Positions 27,875-36,382 of a stretch of 64,000 nucleotides of DNA are shown piece after piece. The notes below the pieces were generated by a model, which saw nothing but the letters and a program-made list of their open reading frames with translations, did not search any database and was not told the origin of the DNA. Position 1 is the first letter of the stretch. Each line of letters begins with the position of its first letter. This stretch comes from Nocardioides sp. Root1257 (lineage in GTDB: Bacteria > Actinomycetota > Actinomycetes > Propionibacteriales > Nocardioidaceae): contig NZ_LMDV01000001.1 of assembly GCF_001425175.1 (NCBI RefSeq), positions 496,001-560,000 of the forward strand. Reading direction: 5' to 3'. The translations under genes and the position numbers were made by a program.

Positions 27875-29083
27875 ATGCTCACGTCGTACCGCCGGATCCT
27901 CGCGAAGCCCGGCGCACTCCTCTTCTCGATGACCGGCCTGGTGGCGCGGCTGCCGATCTCGATGATCGGCCTGGGCATCGTGCTGCTGGTCTCCGCCGCG
28001 ACCGGGTCGTACGGCGTGGCCGGGGCGATCTCCGCGGCGTACATGCTGGCGAACGCCGGCTTCGCGATCCTGCAGGGGCGGCTGCTCGACCGGCTCGGCC
28101 AGGGGCGGGTGCTGGCCACGGCGAGCATCGCCTTCGGCGTCGCGACGGCGCTGCTGGTCGCGTCGGTGCAGGCGGACTGGCCGGTCGTCTGGACCTACGT
28201 CTTCGCGGCCGTCGGCGGCGCCTTCCTCCCGCAGGTCGGCTCCTCGGTGCGGGCGCGGTGGTCCCACGTCCTGGACCGGCCGGCCGACGTGCAGACGGCG
28301 TTCGCGCTCGAGGCCGTGCTGGACGAGGCCGTCTTCATGATCGGCCCGATCCTCGTCGCCGTGCTGGCGACGACGTGGCACCCGGCGGCGGGCATCCTGG
28401 TCGCCGTCGTCGCGTGCGTCGGCGGCACGCTCTTCCTCAGCGCGCAGCGCGCGACCGCACCCCGGCCGCACCCGCGGGACAGCTCCGACGGCCCGCGGCC
28501 GCCGATGCCCTGGCGCTCCGTCGTGCCGCTCGCCGTCGTCTGCGCGGCCCTCGGGGTGCTCTTCGGCGCCGCCGAGGTGACGACCGTGGCGTTCGCGGAG
28601 GAGCACGGGCGCAAGGCGGCGTCCGGCGTGCTGCTCGCGCTCTGGGCGTTCGGCAGCCTCGCGGCCGGCGCCATCACCGGCGCGATCCACTGGCGCCGCG
28701 GCCCGGCGCTGCGGGTCCGCTGGGGTGCGCTGGCGATGGCGTGCGCGATGGTGCCGCTCCACTTCATCGGGTCCATCCCGGTGATGGGCGTCGTGCTGTT
28801 CGTCGCCGGCTTCGCCATCGCCCCGACCCTGATCGGCGCGATGTCGCTGACCGAGTCGGTCGTGCCGCCAGGCCGCCTCACCGAGGGCATGGCGATCATG
28901 CAGACCGGCCTCGTCGCCGGGGTCGCGCCGGGGGCCACGCTCAGCGGGCTGGTGGTCGACCACCAGGGCGCGTCCGCGGCGTACCTCGTCTCCGCCGGCG
29001 CGGGGCTGGTGGCGGCCCTCGCCGCCCAGACCCTGCCCAGATCTAGAACTCGTTCCACCGCGGAGGTACCGTCCGCCGGGTGA
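27875..29083 (+). CDS. MFS transporter
   Basis: The 402-residue protein has twelve predicted helices. It begins [20 protein letters not shown] and has the MFS loop [14 protein letters not shown] between helices 2 and 3. It resembles small-molecule exporters of the DHA1 type; the substrate is unknown. ATG at 27,875 is eight bases after TACCGT. Its last 40 bases contain the operator and promoter of the next gene, whose GTG overlaps this stop (GTGA). Confidence 0.85.
   Translation: MLTSYRRILAKPGALLFSMTGLVARLPISMIGLGIVLLVSAATGSYGVAGAISAAYMLANAGFAILQGRLLDRLGQGRVLATASIAFGVATALLVASVQADWPVVWTYVFAAVGGAFLPQVGSSVRARWSHVLDRPADVQTAFALEAVLDEAVFMIGPILVAVLATTWHPAAGILVAVVACVGGTLFLSAQRATAPRPHPRDSSDGPRPPMPWRSVVPLAVVCAALGVLFGAAEVTTVAFAEEHGRKAASGVLLALWAFGSLAAGAITGAIHWRRGPALRVRWGALAMACAMVPLHFIGSIPVMGVVLFVAGFAIAPTLIGAMSLTESVVPPGRLTEGMAIMQTGLVAGVAPGATLSGLVVDHQGASAAYLVSAGAGLVAALAAQTLPRSRTRSTAEVPSAG
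29044..29057. promoter_or_regulatory. KstR-type operator TAGAACTCGTTCCA
   Basis: It fits the mycobacterial KstR consensus TNNAACNNGTTNNA at every fixed position. It lies ten bases before the TACCGT -10 element (29,067-29,072) of the FadD17-like gene, so a bound repressor would cover the promoter. KstR is the TetR-family repressor of cholesterol catabolism genes. Confidence 0.5.
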
Positions 29084-30728
29084 TCCCCACCCTCGCAGGC
29101 CTGCTGCTCGCACGCGCCGACGACGACGGCAGGCGCTGCTGTTCGAGGAGGATCGCTGGTCCTGGCAAGACCTGGTGGCAGCGTCGGCGGTCCGGGCCGC
29201 CGCCCTGGGCGACATCCGGCCGCCGGACGGTCGTCCGTGGCACGTGGGTGTGCTGATGGACAACACGCCCGAGTACCTCTTCCTGGTCGCGGCTGCCGGC
29301 CTCTCCGGCGCGACGGTGGTCGGCATCAACCCCACCCGTCGCGGCGCCGAGCTGGCCGCAGACATCCGGACGACCGACTGCGACACGATCCTGACGGAGC
29401 CGGCGTACCTGCCGCTGCTGGACGGCATCGACCACGGGGCCCGTCAGGTGCTGGTCGTCGGGCAGCCGTCGTACGACGACCTGCTCGCCCGGCACGCGGG
29501 AGCACCGGTGACGGCGAGCGAGACGGCCGAGGACCCGGCGACCCTGCTGCTGCTCCTCTTCACCTCCGGGTCCACCGGCACGCCGAAGGCGGTCGTGTGC
29601 TCGACCGGCCGCTTCGCGCTGCTGTGCCAGGTCACCCCGCTCCAGCTGGCGCGCGACGACGTCGCCTACAACGCCATGCCGATGTTCCACGGCAACGCGC
29701 TGATGGCGTCGTGGGGTCCGTGCCTGGTGCACGGCGCGACGTTCGCCCTCCGGCGGCGGTTCTCGGCGTCCGGCTTCCTCGACGACGTCCGCCGGTTCGG
29801 GGCGACGTACTTCAACTACGTCGGCCGTTCGCTGTCCTACGTGCTGGCCCAGCCGGAGCGCCCCGAGGAGCGGGACAACAGGCTGCGGAGCGGCTTCGGG
29901 ACCGAGGCCTCGGCGCGTGACCGGGCCGAGTTCGAACGACGCTACGGGTGCCCGCTCGTCGAGTCGTACGGCTCGTCCGAGGGCACGTGCTCGATCCGAC
30001 GCGTGCCCGGTACCCCGGAGGGTGCGCTCGGGCTGCCGGCCGAGGCGACACCGGTCGAGGTGCGCGGCGCCGATGGCCGCGTCTGCCCGCCCGCGCGCTT
30101 CTCCACCGACGGCCGGATGCTCAACGCCGACGAGGCGATCGGCGAGATCGTGGCGGTCGGGGCGGCGGCACGCTTCGAGGGCTACTACGCCAACCCCGAG
30201 GCCAGCGCCGAGAAGATCCGTGGTGACGACTACTGGAGCGGCGACCTCGCCTACACCGACGAGGACGGCTGGTTCTGGTTCGCGGGCCGCTCCGCCGACT
30301 GGCTGCGGGTCGACTCCGAGAACTTCGCCGCGGCTCCCGTCGAACGGATCCTCGCGCGGCACCCCGAGGTCGCCGTCGCCGCGGTGTACGCCGTGCCCGA
30401 CCCGCGCACCGGCGACCGGGTGATGGCGACGCTCCAGGTGTCCGGCGACCCCGAGGCCTTCGACGTCCCGGCCTTCGCGGGCTTCCTCGAGGAGCAGACC
30501 GACCTCGGCACCAAGTGGGCGCCCGGACTGCTGCGGATCACGCGCGACCTCCCGGTCACGGCGACCCGCAAGGTCGACAAGCCGGCCCTCAAGCGACTCC
30601 AGTGGAGCGGCGCCGATCCGGTCTTCGAGCGCACCCGCGACGGCTACGTCCCGTTGACGCCCGAGCGGGACGCCGAGCTGCGTGCCGAGTTCGCCCAGCA
30701 CCGGCGTACGGCGCTGCTCCGGGCGTGA
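29080..30728 (+). CDS. FadD17-like acyl-CoA synthetase, with apparent N-terminal frameshift
   Basis: This adenylate-forming CoA ligase has LFTSGSTGTPKAVVCS (ATP loop), AMPMFHGNALMASWG, YGSSEGT, YWSGDLAYTDEDGWFWFAG and the catalytic Lys region TATRKVDKPALK. Sequence style matches mycobacterial FadD17, tied to sterol side-chain breakdown. GTG at 29,080 follows TACCGT by seven bases and reads [16 protein letters not shown], but the frame that holds ALLFEEDRWSWQDLVAASAV and the rest of the protein is different; the switch is near 29,128-29,135. The surviving open frame starts at a GTG at 29,175 (517 residues) and keeps all core motifs. It is either a mutation or a sequence error. Confidence 0.8.
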
Positions 30729-30741
30729 CTACGATCCCCGC

Positions 30742-32046
30742 GTGACTACCTGGACGAACTGGTCGGGCATCGAGTGGGCGCGGCCGCAGCGCGTGGAGGA
30801 GCCGGCCGACACCGCCGCGATCGTCGCGGCCGTCGAACGGGCCCGCACCGAGGGCACGACCGTGAAGATGGTCGGCACCGGGCACTCGTTCACCGCCATC
30901 TCCGCGCCCGAGCACACCATGCTCCGGCCGACCCGGCTCGGCGGGATCCTCGCGGTCGACCGCGAGGCGCTGACGGTCACCGCGCTCGCCGGCACCCGCC
31001 TCCAGGACCTCAACGAGGGCCTCGAGACGCTCGGCCTGAGCCTGCACAACATGGGCGACATCGCCGAGCAGACCCTCGCCGGCGCGACCTCGACCGGCAC
31101 CCACGGGACCGGCGGCGTCGCGTCGTCGCTGTCCGCCCAGATCTGCGGGCTGACGATGGTCACCGGCACCGGTGAGGTCGTCACCGCGACCGAGACCGAG
31201 AACCCCGAGCTGCTGGAGTTCGCCCGCCTGGGCCTCGGCGCCCTCGGCGTGCTGACGACGATCACGTTCCGCGTCGAGCCGCTCTTCGTGCTCGAGGCCA
31301 ACGAGACGCCGATGGGCTGGGACGAGTACGTCGCCGGCTTCGACGAGCACATCGCCGACCACCACCACGTCGACACCTACTGGTTCCCGCACACCGACCG
31401 GATGCTGGTGAAGACCAACGACCGCCTCGACGCCGCCGTCGACGAGGTCGAGCCGCTGTCGCGCTGGCGCTCCTGGTGGGACGACGAGTTCCTGTCCAAC
31501 ACGCTCTTCGGCGCCCTCAACCACGTCACCAACCGGGTGCCGGCGATCATCCCCCGCTTCAACCAGGTCTCGAGCCGGCTGCTGTCGGCCCGCACCTACA
31601 GCGACATCGCGCACAAGGTCTTCGTCTCGCCGCGCACCGTCGTCTTCCGCGAGATGGAGTACGCCGTACCGCTGGAGGCCGGCCTCACCGTGCTGGCGGA
31701 GGCGCGGGCGGCGCTGGACGCCTCCGACATCAAGATCACCTTCCCGGTCGAGATCCGGGTGACGCCGGCGGACGGCATCCCGATGTCGACCTCGGGCGAC
31801 CGCCGGTCGATGTACCTCGCGTTCCACACCCACCGCGACGCCGACCACCTCGAGTACTTCGCCCTGCTCGAGCCGATCCTGCGCGCCCACGACGGGCGGC
31901 CGCACTGGGGCAAGGTGCACACCCGGACGGCGGCCGACCTGGCCCCGACGTACACGCGCTTCGAGGAGTTCCTCGCCCTGCGCGACCAGCTGGACCCTGA
32001 CCGGGTCTTCGCCAACCCCTACCTACGCCGCGTCCTCGGCGACTGA
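30742..32046 (+). CDS. FAD-linked sugar-lactone oxidase (D-arabinono-1,4-lactone oxidase family)
   Basis: The product has 434 residues. The FAD-binding part has VKMVGTGHSFTAIS (His is a likely covalent FAD link) and LAGATSTGTHGTG (about 115-127). The C-terminal ALO domain has RPHWGKVHTRTAADLAPTYT and closes with LDPDRVFANPYLRRVLG. Relatives oxidise aldono-lactones or alditols with oxygen. GTG at 30,742 is six bases after TACGAT. Both its stop and that of the convergent TRIC gene lie inside the palindrome CTGACCCGGGTCAG (32,043-32,056). Confidence 0.9.
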   Translation: MTTWTNWSGIEWARPQRVEEPADTAAIVAAVERARTEGTTVKMVGTGHSFTAISAPEHTMLRPTRLGGILAVDREALTVTALAGTRLQDLNEGLETLGLSLHNMGDIAEQTLAGATSTGTHGTGGVASSLSAQICGLTMVTGTGEVVTATETENPELLEFARLGLGALGVLTTITFRVEPLFVLEANETPMGWDEYVAGFDEHIADHHHVDTYWFPHTDRMLVKTNDRLDAAVDEVEPLSRWRSWWDDEFLSNTLFGALNHVTNRVPAIIPRFNQVSSRLLSARTYSDIAHKVFVSPRTVVFREMEYAVPLEAGLTVLAEARAALDASDIKITFPVEIRVTPADGIPMSTSGDRRSMYLAFHTHRDADHLEYFALLEPILRAHDGRPHWGKVHTRTAADLAPTYTRFEEFLALRDQLDPDRVFANPYLRRVLGD

Positions 32047-32052
32047 CCCGGG

Positions 32053-32688
32053 TCAGACGCTCGCGGGGCCGGTGGGCACGGGTGCCTGCCAGTGCCGCCA
32101 GATCGCGACCAGCCGCCAGACCGTGCAGAGACCGCCGCCGAGCAGCGCGACGGTCCAGTAGCTGAGGTCGGTGTGCGCGAGCGCGACGACGACGATCGAC
32201 CCGGCCAGCGCGGGGGTGGCGTAGAGCTCGCCGCGGAAGACCGCGGGCACCCGACCCGCGAGCAGGTCGCGCAGCATGCCGCCGCCGATGCCCGTGACCA
32301 TCCCCATCAGCGCCGCCGGCGCGACCCCGAGCCCGTAGTCGAGCGCCTTGAGGGCACCGGTGACGCAGAAGAGACCGAGCCCGAAGGCGTCGAGCACGTT
32401 GACGGAGCGCTCCATCCGGCCCAGCGCCGGGTGGTAGACGAACGCCATCAGCCCGGCGACCAGCGGGACCAGGAGGTAGCGCCAGTCCTGCAGCGCCGCC
32501 GGCGGGGTGGCGTCGATCAGGACGTCGCGCAGGAAGCCGCCGCCCAGGCCCGTCGTGCCGGCCAGGACGAGGACGCCGAAGACGTCGAGTCCCTTGCGCA
32601 CGGCGACCAGCGCGCCGGAGATCGCGAACACGAAGATGCCCGCCAGGTCGAGCACGACCTGGGTCGTCGAGGGGTCGGTGGTGGCCAC
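32053..32688 (-). CDS. TRIC-type cation channel (YicG/UPF0126 family)
   Basis: The 211-residue membrane protein has seven helices and the paired signature GTTGLGGGFLRDVLID (about 44-59) and VTGIGGGMLRDLLAG (about 130-144), which mark the inverted repeat of bacterial TRIC channels. These are trimeric potassium/sodium channels in known structures. GTG at 32,688 is six bases after TAACGT on the minus strand. Confidence 0.9.
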   Translation of the reverse strand: MATTDPSTTQVVLDLAGIFVFAISGALVAVRKGLDVFGVLVLAGTTGLGGGFLRDVLIDATPPAALQDWRYLLVPLVAGLMAFVYHPALGRMERSVNVLDAFGLGLFCVTGALKALDYGLGVAPAALMGMVTGIGGGMLRDLLAGRVPAVFRGELYATPALAGSIVVVALAHTDLSYWTVALLGGGLCTVWRLVAIWRHWQAPVPTGPASV

Positions 32689-32830
32689 AGCCGGACGTTA
32701 GTACGGCGCGGGCGTCCCCGGTCGTGCGGGTTTCCCACGCCACGTGGTGCGGATGTGACTGGAGTGACCTCGAGGCGCGCGGCGCTGCTCCGCCGTCGGC
32801 GTGCTCCGCTGGCGTAGGCTCGCCGCACCG

Positions 32831-33814
32831 ATGACCGCACCCATCCAGCACCAGACGCACCGGTCCGACCCAGGACCGGGGACGGCACCTGCCACGGCGT
32901 ACCTCCGGCTCACCGGCCTGAGCGAGGACGGCACGCAGCTGCGCCTGGTGGACGAGGAGGGTGCCGAGCACGTGCTCGCGATCGACGATCGACTGCGCGC
33001 GACCGTGCTCCCGACAGCACCGACGGCTCCACCTGCCAGCCGAGGAACGGAGAAGACGATGGAGAGCGCACTCCGCCCTCGAGACATCCAGGCCCGGATC
33101 CGCTCCGGCGAGACGCCCGAGGCCGTGGCGCAGGCCGCCCAGACGTCCGTCGACAAGATCATGGCGTTCGCGGCCCCCGTGCTCGCCGAGCGCCAGCACG
33201 TCGCGGAGCGTGCCCAGCGCTCGTCGGTACGCCGCAGCGACGCCGGCCAGGTGACCGGCGCCCGCACCCTGGGTGACGCCGTCACCGCGCACCTCCGCTC
33301 CCACAACGTCGACCCCGAGACCGTCGCGTGGGACGCGTGGCGCCGGGAGGACGGTCGCTGGTCGCTGACCGCCGGGTTCGACAACCCCGCCCGCAGCGGC
33401 ACCGCCGAGCTCACCTTCGACGCCCCGGGCAACTACGTCACGCTCGACAACGAGGACGCCCGCTGGCTCGTCGGCGTCGCGATCCCCGCCGCCGAGGCCG
33501 CTCCGGCCCGACCCGACGACCTCCAGGCCGCCCGCGAGCGCCGGCTCGTCGCCCCCGTCGACGTCGAGCTCCCCCTGGGCGACGACGCGATCGACCTCGT
33601 CACCGACCAGCCCGTCGAGGCGTTCCTCGACACCGAGCCGCCCACCGACGAGACCGTGGTCGCCGAGGAGGCCGAGCTCCGTGAGGAGGCCGCCGACGCG
33701 GCAGCCGCCGAGCCCGAGCCCGAGCCCGAGGTCCGCAAGCCGGCCAAGAAGCGTGGCCGGGCCTCGGTCCCGAGCTGGGACGAGATCATGTTCGGCGGCG
33801 GCGACAAGGTCTAG
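32831..33814 (+). CDS. sepH: Septation protein SepH (DUF3071)
   Basis: The 327-residue protein binds FtsZ and promotes filament assembly at division in actinobacteria. The N-terminal DUF3071 core includes AYLRLTGLSEDGTQLRLVDE. A helix-turn-helix, RDIQARIRSGETPEAVAQAA and VDKIMAFAAPVLAER (about 87-122), follows, then an acidic disordered region with EPEPEPEV and the conserved tail RASVPSWDEIMFG. The ATG at 32,831 is ten bases after TAGGCT. Its stop overlaps a small convergent ORF. Confidence 0.9.
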   Translation: MTAPIQHQTHRSDPGPGTAPATAYLRLTGLSEDGTQLRLVDEEGAEHVLAIDDRLRATVLPTAPTAPPASRGTEKTMESALRPRDIQARIRSGETPEAVAQAAQTSVDKIMAFAAPVLAERQHVAERAQRSSVRRSDAGQVTGARTLGDAVTAHLRSHNVDPETVAWDAWRREDGRWSLTAGFDNPARSGTAELTFDAPGNYVTLDNEDARWLVGVAIPAAEAAPARPDDLQAARERRLVAPVDVELPLGDDAIDLVTDQPVEAFLDTEPPTDETVVAEEAELREEAADAAAAEPEPEPEVRKPAKKRGRASVPSWDEIMFGGGDKV

Positions 33815-33960
33815 GCGCGCTGCGCGGCGACCGTGGCCGCGGTGCGACGCACAAGGTCCACGCGTACAGCACGCAGCAGCAGGTCCTCCTCGAACGGTGA
33901 CCAACCTTCGAGGGGCAGCCCGCGCCTCGCGTCGCGGGCGGGATCCTCGAAGGCGGGCAT
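33811..33960 (-). CDS. Small ORF, 49 residues, possible conserved peptide
   Basis: The minus strand reads MPAFEDPARDARRGLPLEGW then SPFEEDLLLRAVRVDLVRRT and a short Ala-rich end. Composition is soluble, with an amphipathic helix at about 22-40, and codon use looks coding (GC-rich third positions). Its stop shares CTAG with the sepH stop. There is no ribosome site; CAGATT lies ten bases before the ATG. Function unknown; it could be a chance frame. Confidence 0.4.
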   Translation of the reverse strand: MPAFEDPARDARRGLPLEGWSPFEEDLLLRAVRVDLVRRTAATVAAQRA

Positions 33961-34020
33961 GGAGGCAGTCAATCTGGGTCCGGCCCTGGCGCCGAGTGAA
34001 TTTGCCGCCGACCGCGAGCA

Positions 34021-34079
34021 TCGGTTGACACACCACGCACCGGCGCGAGCAACTAGCCGATGTCTCCTGTGTCAACCGA
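34021..34079. repeat. 12-bp inverted repeat flanking a 35-bp gap (TCGGTTGACACA)
   Basis: TCGGTTGACACA (34,021-34,032) and TGTGTCAACCGA (34,068-34,079) are perfect inverted copies. Each contains a TTGACA hexamer, facing inward. It occupies the 123-bp gap between the small ORF and sseA. It may be an operator pair, converging promoters or an mRNA end structure; I see nothing else in this gap. Confidence 0.5.
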
Positions 34080-34083
34080 CGAT

Positions 34084-34887
34084 CTAGGCGGTCGGCCGCT
34101 CCGGGTCAGTGATCCACCCCGACCAGCTGCCCGGGTAGAGCGCGGCGCTGATCCCCGCCACCTCCAGCGCGAGCACGTCGTGGGCGGCGGTCACGCCGGA
34201 CCCGCAGTAGACGGCGACGTCCTCGCTGCCATCGACCCCCGCTGCGGCGTACAGCGCGCGCAGCTCGTCGGCACTGCGGAAGCGACCGTCTGCCGCCAGG
34301 TTGGTCGAGGTCGGCACGTTGACGGCTCCGGGGATGTGGCCCGCGACCGCGTCGATCGGCTCGGTCTCGCCGCGGTAGCGCTCCGGGGCGCGCGCGTCGA
34401 CGAGGACCGGCACGCCGAGCAGGTCGTCGGCCTCCACCACGGGCATCGAGCCCGGCCGGGCGGTGAAGTCGCCACGGCCCGGCAGCACCGTGCCGGTGTG
34501 CACGGCTCCCCCGGCGGCGAGCCACCCGGCGTACGCCCCGTCGAGGACCCGGACGTCGCCGTGCCCGTGGTGGCGCAGCAGCCACCACGCCCGTCCGGCG
34601 GCCAGGCCCGACCAGTCGTCGTAGACGACCACGGGCCGGTCGTCGCGCACACCGGCCCGCCGCATCGCCGCCTCGAAGTCCTCGACGGCCGGCAGCGGGT
34701 GCCGGCCACCGGCGCCCGGCGGGGCCGCCAGGTCGGCGTCGAGGTCGACGTACGACGCCCGCGGGATGTGTCCACGCTCGTACTCGCCCCGGCCGCCCGG
34801 CCCGCCCGTCCGGTAGCGGACGTCGAGCACGGTCACCTCCCCGATCCGGTCGTGCAGCTCGGTCGCGGAGATCAACGGGGATGCCAT
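34084..34887 (-). CDS. sseA: Thiosulfate/3-mercaptopyruvate sulfurtransferase
   Basis: The product is a 267-residue two-domain rhodanese. Domain 1 has VTVLDVRYRTGG and RGHIPRASYVDLDADLA. Domain 2 has VLVDARAPERYRGETEPID and the active-site loop VAVYCGSGVTAAHDVLAL with nucleophile Cys. It moves sulfane sulfur to acceptors such as cyanide or thiols. ATG at 34,887 (MASPLISATEL) is preferred; ATG at 34,896 lies three codons upstream. It is divergent from thymidine kinase. Confidence 0.9.
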   Translation of the reverse strand: MASPLISATELHDRIGEVTVLDVRYRTGGPGGRGEYERGHIPRASYVDLDADLAAPPGAGGRHPLPAVEDFEAAMRRAGVRDDRPVVVYDDWSGLAAGRAWWLLRHHGHGDVRVLDGAYAGWLAAGGAVHTGTVLPGRGDFTARPGSMPVVEADDLLGVPVLVDARAPERYRGETEPIDAVAGHIPGAVNVPTSTNLAADGRFRSADELRALYAAAGVDGSEDVAVYCGSGVTAAHDVLALEVAGISAALYPGSWSGWITDPERPTA

Positions 34888-34926
34888 GCGAGTCATCATG
34901 CCGGGTCCATGAAAGGATCCCGACCC

Positions 34927-35580
34927 GTGGCTGAACTGCACTTCTTCACCGGCACCATGGACTCCGGCAAGAGCACGCTGGCGCTCCAGACGAACCACAA
35001 CCACGCCGCGCGCGGCCGGGTCGGACGGATCTTCACGACCCACGACCGAGCAGGCGAGGCGCAGCTGTCGAGCCGGCTCGGCCTGACCCACGAGGCCCTC
35101 GAGGTCAACCCGGAGTTCGACTTCTGGCGCTACGTCGTCACGGCGCTGACCCAGGGCGGTCGGGTCGACTACCTCATCTGTGACGAGGCGCAGTTCTACA
35201 CGCGCGACCAGATCGACCAGCTCGCCAAGATCGTCGACGAGCTCCAGATCGACGTCTTCGCCTTCGGCATCCTCACCGACTTCCGCACCCAGCTCTTCGA
35301 GGGCAGCCTGCGGCTGATCGAGCTGGCCGACCGCGTCAACGTCCTCCAGGTCGAGGCGCTGTGCTGGTGCGGCAAGCGCGCCACCCACAACGCGCGCACC
35401 GAGGACGGGATCATGGTCACCGAGGGCGAGGTCATCGTCGTCGGCGACGTCGAGGACCGCAGCGGCCCGCCGGCCGAGGTCGCCTACGAGGTGCTCTGCC
35501 GCCAGCACCACCGCCGCCGGCTCACCGCCGCACGCGCGAAGGCGGTCAGCCTGGCCCCGGAGCCGTTGCCCTTCGGGTGA
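34927..35580 (+). CDS. tdk: Thymidine kinase (type II)
   Basis: The 217-residue enzyme phosphorylates thymidine in the salvage route. P-loop is FTGTMDSGKSTLAL (about 7-20), Walker B is YLICDEAQFY, and the zinc/lasso region has LCWCGKRATHNART and CRQHHRRR. GTG at 34,927 has AAAGGA upstream; ATG at 34,909 would add six residues. It is longer than the E. coli enzyme by a C-terminal basic tail. Confidence 0.92.
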   Translation: MAELHFFTGTMDSGKSTLALQTNHNHAARGRVGRIFTTHDRAGEAQLSSRLGLTHEALEVNPEFDFWRYVVTALTQGGRVDYLICDEAQFYTRDQIDQLAKIVDELQIDVFAFGILTDFRTQLFEGSLRLIELADRVNVLQVEALCWCGKRATHNARTEDGIMVTEGEVIVVGDVEDRSGPPAEVAYEVLCRQHHRRRLTAARAKAVSLAPEPLPFG

Positions 35581-35607
35581 CTCCACGGCGCCCACTACCC
35601 TGGCCGC

Positions 35608-36324
35608 GTGTACCTCGAGAACGTCGTGATCGATGCGCAGGACCCCGGGCGCCTGGGCCGGTTCTGGGAGGCGGTCGTCGGCGGCGAGCAGCTGACCGAC
35701 GAGCCGGAGGGCTACGAGACCCGGCTCGCCGTCGACGGTGGACCCGTACTCGACCTGTGCTTCCAGCGCGTCGCGGAGCCGGTCACCGTGCCGGCGCGGC
35801 TCCACCTCGACCTGCTGGGCGGAGCGCGGCAGGACGCGGAGGTCGAGCGGCTCATCGGGCTCGGCGCCCGCCACCTCGACGTCGGCCAGGGCGAGGTGCC
35901 CTGGGTGGTCCTCGCCGACCCGGAGGGCAACCCCTGCTGCGTGATGGAGGAGCGGGCGGCGTACGCCGACACCGGACCGATCGCGGCCCTGCCCCTCGAC
36001 TCGGCCGACCCCGCGCGGGACGCGGACTTCTGGGCCTGGCTGACCGGCTGGACCGAGGTCGAGGGCCCGGCGCCCCAGTCGCTGCGGCACCCGTCGCTGC
36101 GCGGCCCACTCCTCGAGCTGTGCCCCGAGTCCTCGCCCAAGGGCGCGACCAAGAACCGCTGGCACCTCGACGTCCGCCTCGAGTCGGGTGAGGACCCCGA
36201 CGAGGTCGAGGCCGCCATCGTCGAGCACGGCGGCCGCCGGCTGCACACCACGTGGGGCGACCTGCCGTGGCGCTCCTACCTGGACCCCTCCGGCAACGAG
36301 TTCTGCGCGCTTCCGGCCCGCTGA
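35608..36324 (+). CDS. VOC-superfamily protein (two glyoxalase-like domains)
   Basis: The 238-residue protein is built from two similar halves. Each has the betaalphabeta-betabeta pattern: PGRLGRFWEAVVGGEQL with EVPWVVLADPEGNPCCVME, then PARDADFWAWLTGWTEVEG with LPWRSYLDPSGNEFCALP. Family members bind a metal and act on small molecules, but the substrate is unknown. GTG at 35,608 is six bases after TACCCT (35,596-35,601). Confidence 0.85.
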   Translation: MYLENVVIDAQDPGRLGRFWEAVVGGEQLTDEPEGYETRLAVDGGPVLDLCFQRVAEPVTVPARLHLDLLGGARQDAEVERLIGLGARHLDVGQGEVPWVVLADPEGNPCCVMEERAAYADTGPIAALPLDSADPARDADFWAWLTGWTEVEGPAPQSLRHPSLRGPLLELCPESSPKGATKNRWHLDVRLESGEDPDEVEAAIVEHGGRRLHTTWGDLPWRSYLDPSGNEFCALPAR

Positions 36325-36382
36325 GCCGCCGACGAGGGTTTCCCCGCTACCCGGGCGCCGCGGCCACACCTAGCGTCGAGGC

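Noticed and set aside
32043..32056. Palindrome CTGACCCGGGTCAG between convergent genes as a terminator
   Set aside because: There is no loop, and it arises largely from two facing TGA stops six bases apart.
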